A DNA stretch of 11,614 nt, taken from the NCBI GenBank assembly GCA_964598995.1, contig CAZRDR010000085.1:1-11614 (forward strand). Reading direction: 5' to 3'. Both the position numbers and the translations under genes were made by a program. Source of the DNA: JACROF01 sp964598995. Lineage in GTDB: Bacteria; Patescibacteriota; Microgenomatia; Levybacterales; UBA12049. The notes beneath the pieces were generated by a model. The model ran no database searches. It saw only the letters and a list, made by a program, of their open reading frames with translations, and was not told where the DNA came from. Positions 8,052 through 11,614 of this stretch are shown one piece after another (within the stretch, counting starts at the first letter, position 1; each line of letters starts with the position of its first letter).

Positions 8052-8116
8052 GTATAGGCGGTAGTGTGTTTGTATAAGCGAATAGACTACTGCCTATACG
8101 ATCGTGTATACGGCAG
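8052..8116 (+). promoter_or_regulatory. Structured leader of the SDR gene: two mutually exclusive hairpins
   Basis: Hairpin A pairs 8052-8065 (GTATAGGCGGTAGT) with 8086-8099 (ACTACTGCCTATAC). That is 14 pairs with one G-U and a 20-nt loop. Hairpin B pairs 8090-8099 with 8106-8116, ten pairs with one bulged C and a 6-nt loop. The segment 8090-8099 is needed by both, so only one can form. Hairpin B ends 6 nt before the AAAGGAGG site. The motif TGTATA occurs several times here. It may be an attenuator-like leader or a set of operator half-sites. No promoter could be assigned with confidence. Confidence 0.5.
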
Positions 8117-8121
8117 AGAAT

Positions 8122-8130
8122 AAAGGAGGA
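8122..8130 (+). promoter_or_regulatory. Strong Shine-Dalgarno site of the SDR gene
   Basis: AAAGGAGGA lies 4 nt before ATG 8135 (GGAGG core with a 5-nt spacer). It is by far the strongest ribosome-binding site in the window, where most genes appear leaderless or lack one, and it fixes the start of the gene. Confidence 0.85.
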
Positions 8131-8134
8131 AGCG

Positions 8135-8920
8135 ATGTCATCGTTGTTCTCACCGATCTACGACCTTATAACTGGAGGGACGCGGGGAGCCGGCCGTGAG
8201 ACCGTCCTCGGACTTGTTCGGGCAGGTCGCCCGGGCGTCATGTTCCTCTTCCGCGAGAAAGAGCAGCGAGCTCAAGAGCTGATCGAGGAGGCGAGAGCCA
8301 TCAACCCTGAAGCCGAGGTGGTTGCCATCAAGTGCGACATCACGGACAAGGACCAACTCGGTCAGATCGCGGCAGCGCTCAACGCGCGCAAGGCCTACCT
8401 CGGAAGCATCTTCTTGGTCGCCTCAGGCGGCCTCGAACGGGGAAAGTCCGATGACTACCCCATGCTGGTCAACAAGGACGCACAGCTTTCGCTCGTGAGT
8501 GAGTGTTGGCGGTTCCTGGCCTTCGGCGCGAGAATCATCTACGCGACCTCCCACTGGGCGCACATGTTCAGCTACGTTCAGCAACTCCCGGGGTACTACC
8601 CAATCGCTGAGTCGAAGAATGCTGGCGAGAGGGCGCTTCTGCGACTCATCCCTGAACTGGAGCTCCGAAGCCGTCGGAATGTCACCTTCGTCACCGTCAC
8701 CGGCGACATGCTGGTCGACTCCTCGGTCATCAAGCTCATGGAGAGGCAGAACAAGGGCACGGTCGACGCCCGGCTCAAGGAAGCGGGTGTCGAAGATCTT
8801 CCGACCTATGCCGTCTTTGGACAGGCGATGGTCGATACTTTCCTCGATCCGCTTGCTCGACACAAGGACGTCATCGTCGTGGGTGGAGCTCTCGACACGC
8901 TTCAGCCGCTCACGACGTAG
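8135..8920 (+). CDS. Short-chain dehydrogenase/reductase family protein, GC-rich and probably acquired
   Basis: A 261-residue protein of normal SDR length. The N-terminus has the dinucleotide-binding Rossmann motif LITGGTRGAG (11-20). CDIT (68-71) fits the Asp that contacts adenine, and FLVASGG (93-99) takes the place of the usual NNAG. The active-site region has Ser139 (ATSHWAH), then GYYPIAESKNAGERAL. The Tyr (154/155) and Lys161 are six or seven residues apart rather than in YxxxK, so this is a divergent SDR subgroup and catalysis is not assured. Family members oxidise or reduce alcohol and carbonyl groups with NAD(P)H; the substrate is unknown. The gene is clearly richer in G and C than its neighbours, with many GCC, CTC and CGC codons. 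It has its own Shine-Dalgarno and terminator, which suggests transfer from a high-GC donor or an assembly join. Confidence 0.88.
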   Translation: MSSLFSPIYDLITGGTRGAGRETVLGLVRAGRPGVMFLFREKEQRAQELIEEARAINPEAEVVAIKCDITDKDQLGQIAAALNARKAYLGSIFLVASGGLERGKSDDYPMLVNKDAQLSLVSECWRFLAFGARIIYATSHWAHMFSYVQQLPGYYPIAESKNAGERALLRLIPELELRSRRNVTFVTVTGDMLVDSSVIKLMERQNKGTVDARLKEAGVEDLPTYAVFGQAMVDTFLDPLARHKDVIVVGGALDTLQPLTT

Positions 8921-8946
8921 CGCAACACGATCAACGTTGGCGAAAT

Positions 8947-8970
8947 AGGGGCACCCGCAAGGGTGCCCCT
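8947..8970 (+). terminator. GC-rich terminator of the SDR gene
   Basis: A 10-bp perfect stem (AGGGGCACCC with GGGTGCCCCT) closes on a GCAA tetraloop of the stable GNRA type, 26 nt after the SDR stop. Only a weak T-rich stretch (CGTCATTTAT) follows. Its composition matches the SDR gene and not the surrounding AT-rich terminators. Confidence 0.75.
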
Positions 8971-9008
8971 CGTCATTTATAGGAGTTAATTCCTTCTATC
9001 GCTAGGGG

Positions 9009-9038
9009 TTGCTCGAATCTGGAATATTTTGATACAAT
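9009..9038 (+). promoter_or_regulatory. Promoter of the Thr-Tyr-Thr tRNA cluster
   Basis: TTGCTC (9009-9014) and TACAAT (9033-9038) are 18 nt apart. Transcription would start near 9045, about 32 nt before the first tRNA. Confidence 0.5.
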
Positions 9039-9045
9039 GTGCGTG

Positions 9046-9067
9046 ACCGTTGTTATGACGGTTTTTT
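9046..9067 (+). other. Hairpin plus T6 in the tRNA leader
   Basis: ACCGT (9046-9050) pairs with ACGGT (9058-9062), and a run of six T (9062-9067) follows. The shape is that of a small intrinsic terminator, but it lies at the predicted 5' end of the tRNA precursor, 9 nt before tRNA-Thr. It may terminate read-through from upstream or act as a leader element for processing. Confidence 0.4.
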
Positions 9068-9076
9068 AATCCTTAC

Positions 9077-9151
9077 GCCGACTTAGCTCAGCGGTAGAGC
9101 AGTTGTTTTGTAAACATCAGGTCGTCGGTTCAAATCCGACAGTCGGCTCCA
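9077..9151 (+). tRNA. tRNA-Thr (anticodon UGU)
   Basis: The cloverleaf folds fully. The acceptor is GCCGACT/AGTCGGC, the D stem GCTC/GAGC, the anticodon loop TTTGTAA with anticodon TGT, and the T arm GTCGG-TTCAAAT-CCGAC with the normal T54-T55-C56. The discriminator is U and CCA is encoded (9149-9151). There is one U-U mismatch in the anticodon stem (9103/9117). It reads ACA and, by wobble, ACG/ACU. It is the first of three tRNAs in tandem, with only 3 nt before tRNA-Tyr. Confidence 0.96.
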
Positions 9152-9154
9152 GGC

Positions 9155-9238
9155 GCTGGGTTGGCAGAGTAGCAATTGCACGTGGCTGTAGACCACGCGG
9201 TCGAAAGGCCTCCGGGGGTGCAAGTCCCTCATCCAGCA
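9155..9238 (+). tRNA. tRNA-Tyr (anticodon GUA) with atypical D and T loops
   Basis: A class II tRNA. The acceptor is GCTGGGT/ATCCAGC with one G-U. The anticodon stem CGTGG/CCACG encloses CTGTAGA with anticodon GTA. The variable arm (about 9199-9210) is a 4-bp stem capped by a GAAA loop. The T stem GGGGG/CCCTC encloses TGCAAGT, so position 55 is G instead of the near-universal U (pseudouridine). In the D loop (GAGTAGCAAT) the usual G18-G19 reads A-G. The two changes affect the same tertiary contact. The discriminator is A; CCA is not encoded (CAA follows), so a CCA-adding enzyme is needed. Confidence 0.92.
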
Positions 9239-9265
9239 CAATAAAGTTTAGGTTGGGTTATCGGC

Positions 9266-9337
9266 GCCGAAGTGGCTCAGTGGTAGAGCGAGTTCTTGGT
9301 AAGAACTAGGTCACGGGTCCGATTCCCGTCTTCGGCT
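9266..9337 (+). tRNA. tRNA-Thr (anticodon GGU), C at T-loop position 55
   Basis: A complete cloverleaf. The acceptor is GCCGAAG/CTTCGGC, the D stem GCTC/GAGC with G18-G19 kept, and the anticodon stem AGTTC/GAACT around TTGGTAA with anticodon GGT. The T arm is ACGGG-TCCGATT-CCCGT. The T loop has C at position 55 where U is expected. The discriminator is U; CCA is not encoded (CAA follows). It reads ACC and ACU, complementing the UGU isoacceptor 115 nt upstream. Confidence 0.95.
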
Positions 9338-9368
9338 CAAATCTATTCCATTTCTGCCTCAGATATTG

Positions 9369-9374
9369 TATAAT
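9369..9374 (+). promoter_or_regulatory. -10 box TATAAT for rpmG
   Basis: A perfect TATAAT ends 9 nt before ATG 9384, predicting a 5' leader of two or three bases at most. The -35 region (near 9346, TTCCAT) is poor. The box also rules out the TTG at 9366, which lies directly before and overlaps it, as the start codon. Confidence 0.55.
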
Positions 9375-9383
9375 CAAGCTCTT

Positions 9384-9560
9384 ATGCCAAAAAAGGGAGA
9401 ACATCGCATCATTATTGGACTCGTCTGTACGGTTTGTAAAAACCGCAATTACGTCTCACAAAAAAATAAATTAGAGACTCCAGACAAGTTAAAACTTAAC
9501 AAGTTCTGCAAGCATTGCCGCAAAGTCACTGAACATAAAGAAGTGGAAAAATTGAAGTAA
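9384..9560 (+). CDS. rpmG: Ribosomal protein bL33, zinc-binding form
   Basis: A 58-residue basic protein with the bL33 pattern: strand IIIGLVCTVCKNRNYVSQKNK, then KLKLNKFCKHCRKVTEHKE. Four cysteines in two CxxC pairs (15/18 and 42/45) show the zinc-ribbon form rather than the Cys-less paralogue. It sits on the large ribosomal subunit near the E site. The ATG at 9384 gives the usual MPKK N-terminus. The position between tRNA-Thr and tRNA-Trp follows a common bacterial order (tRNA - rpmG - trpT - secE), but secE is not found here. The stop codon lies inside the following terminator hairpin. Confidence 0.95.
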   Translation: MPKKGEHRIIIGLVCTVCKNRNYVSQKNKLETPDKLKLNKFCKHCRKVTEHKEVEKLK

Positions 9561-9573
9561 AACTTCAATTTTT
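9547..9573 (+). terminator. Terminator overlapping the end of rpmG
   Basis: AAAAATTGAAGT pairs with ACTTCAATTTTT around a 3-nt loop, giving a 12-bp AT-rich stem whose 3' arm ends in five T. The rpmG stop codon (9558-9560) lies at the top of the hairpin. The symmetry would allow it to work on both strands. Confidence 0.6.
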
Positions 9574-9580
9574 GCTTATG

Positions 9581-9626
9581 GCGTATAGCAAATAGCTTAT
9601 GGTCAGCTATTCTATACGCTTTTTTT
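9581..9626 (+). terminator. Second, stronger terminator after rpmG
   Basis: GCGTATAG (9581-9588) pairs with CTATACGC (9612-9619). The stem continues, after a 2-nt bulge, with AATAGCT (9591-9597) and AGCTATT (9605-9611). A 7-nt loop caps it, and seven T (9620-9626) follow. It has the form of a rho-independent terminator and separates rpmG from tRNA-Trp. Confidence 0.8.
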
Positions 9627-9669
9627 GTGTTAAACTATTTGCCATTAGCTATATGCTATTAGCTACCCT
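9627..9669 (+). promoter_or_regulatory. AGCTAT-rich spacer with possible tRNA-Trp promoter
   Basis: The spacer repeats AGCTAT/ATAGCT words that also occur in the preceding terminator. GTTAAA (9629-9634) and TATGCT (9652-9657) are 17 nt apart and could drive tRNA-Trp, with a start near 9664. Both boxes are poor matches. Confidence 0.3.
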
Positions 9670-9743
9670 AGGGGTGTGGTGAAACGGTATCACAACAGTC
9701 TCCAAAACTGCTTTTCACGGTTCGAATCCGTGCGCCCCTGCCA
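9670..9743 (+). tRNA. tRNA-Trp (anticodon CCA)
   Basis: The acceptor is AGGGGTG/CGCCCCT with one G-U. The D stem is GTGA/TCAC with G-G in the loop. The anticodon loop is CTCCAAA with anticodon CCA, and the T arm is CACGG-TTCGAAT-CCGTG with the standard T loop. The discriminator is G and CCA is encoded (9741-9743). The outermost anticodon-stem pair is an A-C mismatch (9695/9711) and the variable loop is short and all T. It reads UGG. I see no suppressor-type UCA anticodon, so nothing here suggests UGA recoding. Confidence 0.95.
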
Positions 9744-9800
9744 ATCTTCTAGCCTTCTTCCTCAGATAGGAAATGTATATATTCGAATAGTGAGTCAGAC

Positions 9801-9829
9801 TTGACTTAGATTAACTTTTTCTCAACAAT
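9801..9829 (+). promoter_or_regulatory. Promoter of the 9836 gene (leaderless)
   Basis: TTGACT (9801-9806) is followed after 17 nt by AACAAT (9824-9829), which ends 6 nt before ATG 9836. The hexamers and the gap to the ATG match the promoter at 7327-7356. Confidence 0.6.
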
Positions 9830-9835
9830 GTAAGC

Positions 9836-10453
9836 ATGACAAAGAAAAAGTTAAGAGAGAATATTCATCGAAATACATTTTTTACTATTCACAAAAAAAC
9901 AATCTTGTTAACTACATTCATTATTTTAGTAGTTATATGGCAGACAGTATTAAACTCTCCGAATGAATCGTCTACACCAATTACAAATAATCAAAAAACA
10001 ACTTATACTGATAACTACGCACCTGATAAAGATATAGACATTAATGAAACACTATCTTATGAAACTCCCGCAGGATGGGCCAATATCAGCGATAATAACT
10101 ACAGCATTATTCTTAGGAATGGAGAATTAAAAAAATCTGGGAATGGTCCTTTTTATTTAGACGGAGCGGATATTGTTATTTATGTAAATAGGAATATTCA
10201 TAATCTTAATGCAAAGGAGATACTTAGTGATTATGCACAAAATAATTTTAGAAACACCCCCAACACTCAGGATGTCTCTCGAAATGGGCTAAGCGGAGCA
10301 TATCAGAGAATAAAATTTGATGGAACGACAGATTATTATATTTTTGCGAACAAATTTTACTATTGGAGAATAAGTTTCAACTGTGACTCACCCTGTCCTC
10401 AGGAGCTAATTTCTGATAAAAATACTTTACTCGATTCATTAACCGCAAAATAA
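9836..10453 (+). CDS. Small membrane-anchored extracytoplasmic protein, PsbP-like in character
   Basis: A 205-residue protein. The basic N-terminus (MTKKKLRENIHRN) and one helix (about 21-39, TILLTTFIILVVIWQTVL) anchor it. A polar Ser/Thr/Asn linker leads to a domain from about residue 72. This reads YETPAGWANISDNNYSIIL, then DGADIVIYVNR, YQRIKFDGTTDYYIFANKFYYWRISF, and a final helix LISDKNTLLDSLTAK. The order of a PAGW-type strand, an FxGxxxYY strand and a closing LLDSL helix resembles PsbP-like/DUF1795 domains, which have no common reaction. A Cys pair (NCDSPC) could form a disulfide. The family is not certain. The gene is AT-rich. It directly follows tRNA-Trp, where secE often lies, and ends at a bidirectional terminator. 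Confidence 0.8.
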   Translation: MTKKKLRENIHRNTFFTIHKKTILLTTFIILVVIWQTVLNSPNESSTPITNNQKTTYTDNYAPDKDIDINETLSYETPAGWANISDNNYSIILRNGELKKSGNGPFYLDGADIVIYVNRNIHNLNAKEILSDYAQNNFRNTPNTQDVSRNGLSGAYQRIKFDGTTDYYIFANKFYYWRISFNCDSPCPQELISDKNTLLDSLTAK

Positions 10454-10484
10454 TAAGTCGATAGAGCGGTTTAAGTCTTAAAAC

Positions 10485-10514
10485 AAAAAACCAGACACGA
10501 GGTCTGGTTTTTTT
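10485..10514. terminator. Bidirectional intrinsic terminator
   Basis: The stem CCAGAC (10491-10496) / GTCTGG (10502-10507) has a 5-nt loop, flanked by six A on the left and seven T on the right. On the plus strand it ends the gene at 9836-10453. On the minus strand it ends the ncRNA transcript, with T6 after the stem. Confidence 0.9.
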
Positions 10515-10704
10515 AATAAGTTCGGCTCTTTGTGTACCGAAGCATTTGGATTACTCATTTTTCTGAGAGTAAAATTAGGGAGGCTGTCATGAACACCCGA
10601 GGGTGCCAGAACCCCACCTTGTGATCCCGCCATCGGCAGGACTACCTCAATATAATGATTTAGAGAAAAAATTAATTGTAACCCACTTCAAGTATCAAAG
10701 AGCT
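10486..10704 (-). ncRNA. Predicted structured noncoding RNA, about 218 nt, family unknown
   Basis: A consensus promoter (10710-10738) predicts a start at 10703-10704, and a terminator stops at about 10486. No credible coding frame lies between. The two ends of the body pair: GCTCTTTG (minus, 10703-10696) with CAAAGAGC (10532-10525), then TAC with GTA (10537-10535), GAAG (10689-10686) with CTTC (10542-10539), and GGGTTAC (10684-10678) with GTAATCC (10554-10548). The terminal helix begins at the predicted first base. After a long AT-rich internal region, an apical stem pairs GAGG..GTC (10648-10640) with GAC..CCTC (10588-10580). Inside it are a CCTGCC/GGCGGG hairpin with one A-C mismatch and a GGCACC-CTCG-GGTGTT hairpin. 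The 3' side can instead form TTACTC/GAGTAA (10551-10572), competing with the terminal helix. A long irregular rod with an open middle recalls 6S RNA, but I see no sequence signature. The SRP GGAAGGAAGC core is absent. Confidence 0.7.
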
Positions 10705-10709
10705 GTGTC

Positions 10710-10738
10710 AGTATAAAGGGAGTCAAAAGGTGTGTCAA
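10710..10738 (-). promoter_or_regulatory. Consensus promoter for the ncRNA
   Basis: On the minus strand a perfect TTGACA (10733-10738) is followed by a 17-nt spacer and TATACT (10710-10715, five of six). This is the best sigma-70-type promoter in the window and faces away from any downstream protein gene on that strand within 6 kb except across the terminator at 10485-10514. A small stem CCCGC-TTA-GCGGG (10740-10752) sits directly upstream of the -35. Confidence 0.8.
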
Positions 10739-10791
10739 CCCCGCTTAGCGGGATAAAGGATTAGAGTTATTGGCTCCGATCCAAAATTTGA

Positions 10792-11439
10792 CTATACACC
10801 GAGAAGTCCCATGGTGTAGGTGAAGATTGAACTGACAAATGTCATCAGTGAAAAACTGCCAATGGGGAACATTAATAAAATCAGTAACAGCAGCGTCCCA
10901 AAAGAACTCAGAGACAGATATCTATTCGCTAAGTCCTCAGGCAGAATAAGCGCAAAGATTTTAGAGCCATCAAGAGGTGGAATCGGGATAAGGTTAAATA
11001 TTGCAAGGGAGAGGTTAACCTGAACGACGACCTCAAAAAAGAGCGCTGCTAATGACGCAATACCAGTCGCATTAAATCCGCCTAAGAGTTTAAAACAAAG
11101 CGTCCCGATCAGAACTAAGAGGAAGTTAGTTGCAGGTCCAGCAAGTGAGACGAGAGCGATATCTTTACGGCCTTCCTTGAGATTATACGGATCAATAGGG
11201 ACTGGCTTTGCGCCGCCAAAAATAATGCCAGTATGTGAGAGAAAGAGTAGAAGTGGGAGAATGACACTCAAAAATAAATCGATATGAGGTATCGGATTAA
11301 GTGTCAGTCTGCCTAACAGTCGCGCTGTCGGATCGCCTAATCGTTCAGCGACGAATCCATGTGCAATTTCATGGAGGATTGCTGAGTAGACGAGAACAAC
11401 GAGTAAAACAATGGTTAGCGGGTTAAAAAGTGAATCCAT
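10792..11439 (-). CDS. Site-2 type zinc metalloprotease (M50 family)
   Basis: A 215-residue intramembrane protease with about five or six membrane helices. The zinc motif HEIAH (His23, Glu24, His27) is in the first helix, and the third ligand Asp157 is in NLIPIPPLDGSKI. The central GPATNFLLVL (101-110) is also typical. No PDZ or CBS domain is present, so this is the minimal form of about 200 residues common in bacteria (the SpoIVFB/rhomboid-independent M50B type). Such enzymes cut transmembrane substrates, often anti-sigma factors or signal-peptide remnants; the substrate here is unknown. Transcription should start near 11477 from the divergent promoter shared with rpmB. The leader of about 38 nt holds a perfect inverted repeat followed by T5 and lacks a Shine-Dalgarno. 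Confidence 0.93.
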   Translation of the reverse strand: MDSLFNPLTIVLLVVLVYSAILHEIAHGFVAERLGDPTARLLGRLTLNPIPHIDLFLSVILPLLLFLSHTGIIFGGAKPVPIDPYNLKEGRKDIALVSLAGPATNFLLVLIGTLCFKLLGGFNATGIASLAALFFEVVVQVNLSLAIFNLIPIPPLDGSKIFALILPEDLANRYLSLSSFGTLLLLILLMFPIGSFSLMTFVSSIFTYTMGLLGV

Positions 11440-11447
11440 TTTAAAAA

Positions 11448-11469
11448 CTCAAATCGCATGCGATTTGAG
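11448..11469 (-). promoter_or_regulatory. Perfect 22-bp palindrome in the M50 protease leader
   Basis: The arms CTCAAATCGCA and TGCGATTTGAG touch, forming a perfect palindrome 8 nt before the M50 ATG. In the mRNA it would form a 9-bp stem with a CAUG loop followed by UUUUUAAA and then AUG. As DNA it lies at about +9 to +30, where a bound dimer could block transcription. As RNA it resembles a short intrinsic terminator placed right before the start codon. It shares the CTCAA/TTGAG outer half-sites with the repeat at 4203-4224. Confidence 0.7.
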
Positions 11470-11478
11470 ATAGCCTTG

Positions 11479-11512
11479 TTGTAATTATAGACATTTTTTA
11501 GTATACTTACAA
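11479..11512. promoter_or_regulatory. Symmetric divergent promoter for the M50 protease and rpmB
   Basis: Plus strand: TTGTAA (11479-11484), 17 nt, TATACT (11502-11507), towards rpmB. Minus strand: TTGTAA (11507-11512), 17 nt, TATAAT (11484-11489), towards the M50 gene. Each -35 overlaps the other promoter's -10 by one base, so the two promoters occupy the same 34 bp. The halves form an inverted repeat, TTGTAA-N-TATA facing TATA-N-TTACAA, around a 12-nt spacer. Only one polymerase can bind at a time. Confidence 0.75.
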
Positions 11513-11529
11513 TTCAAGAGGATAAATCT

Positions 11530-11614
11530 ATGGCAATGCAATGTTTTATGTGTCACAAGGGAGTTCAGTACGGTCACAACGTTTCTCATTCAAAACGCCG
11601 CACTAACCGAACTT
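11530..11614 (+). CDS. rpmB: Ribosomal protein bL28, N-terminal part (runs off the window)
   Basis: The first 28 residues are visible: MAMQCFMCHKGVQYGHNVSHSKRRTNRT. They match the bL28 start, with the GVQYGHNVSHSKRRTNR core and a CxxC pair (Cys5, Cys8) of the zinc-binding form. bL28 is a large-subunit protein of the 70S ribosome. The ATG at 11530 is preceded by AGAGG (11517-11521) with an 8-nt spacer, one of the few Shine-Dalgarno-like sites here. The divergent promoter gives a leader of about 16 nt. Confidence 0.95.
   Translation, partial: MAMQCFMCHKGVQYGHNVSHSKRRTNRT

Noticed and set aside
8066..8092. Possible Xer/dif-like or integron attC site (TTTGTATAA)
   Set aside because: Only one half resembles an XerC arm, the second arm is missing, no GTTRRRY/RYYYAAC pair is present, and no recombinase gene lies in the window.
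8423..8948. Long alternative frames on both strands within the SDR gene
   Set aside because: GC-rich DNA gives few chance stops; the SDR frame has the Rossmann motif, the ribosome-binding site and the terminator.
10589..10624. Plus-strand mini-ORF of 11 codons with GGAGG five bases upstream
   Set aside because: It lies inside the apical stem of the minus-strand RNA; the GGAGG and the start codon are explained by the pairing, and no plus-strand promoter precedes it.
10740..10752. CCCGC-TTA-GCGGG hairpin as a terminator of the M50 gene
   Set aside because: No T-run follows on the minus strand; the next bases are the TTGACA box of the ncRNA promoter.
1..11614. CRISPR array, transposon or phage genes
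   Set aside because: No regularly spaced direct repeats, no Cas, transposase, integrase or phage structural protein frames were seen on either strand.

Overview
The window looks like part of a small, streamlined bacterial genome, most likely a Candidate Phyla Radiation (Patescibacteria) lineage. This is inferred from gene character and layout, not from a database match. The signs are moderate-to-low GC, many single-copy genes with unusual forms, a very short DNA polymerase I, few Shine-Dalgarno sites, and at least five genes whose -10 box lies 6-9 nt before the start codon (leaderless or nearly leaderless mRNAs).

Left part (1-7934): the 3' part of an acyltransferase-like gene runs into a convergent ATP-grasp (PurD-like) gene with a 4-nt overlap. 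Next, on the minus strand, are a secreted subtilisin-family protease with a Pro/Thr linker and a tiny membrane protein upstream of it. Divergent from these is a compact family A DNA polymerase that lacks both exonuclease modules. It converges on a minus-strand pair: a PQ-loop-like membrane protein and a membrane-anchored surface protein with PPC-like and Ig-like domains.

Middle (8040-8970): a clearly GC-richer short-chain dehydrogenase gene. It has its own structured leader, a strong Shine-Dalgarno site and a GC-rich terminator, so it is a self-contained unit unlike its surroundings and probably acquired.

Right part (9000-11614): translation genes. They are tRNA-Thr(UGU), tRNA-Tyr(GUA), tRNA-Thr(GGU), rpmG (bL33) and tRNA-Trp(CCA), then a small membrane-anchored protein where secE would often be found. 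Beyond it, on the minus strand, is an apparent noncoding RNA gene of about 218 nt with a consensus promoter and a terminator. Then come a site-2 (M50) protease and the start of rpmB (bL28), driven from one symmetric divergent promoter.

The best candidates for something undescribed are the ncRNA at 10486-10704, the related inverted repeats placed just before the start codons of the two membrane or secreted protease genes, the symmetric M50/rpmB promoter, and two tRNAs with non-U residues at T-loop position 55.
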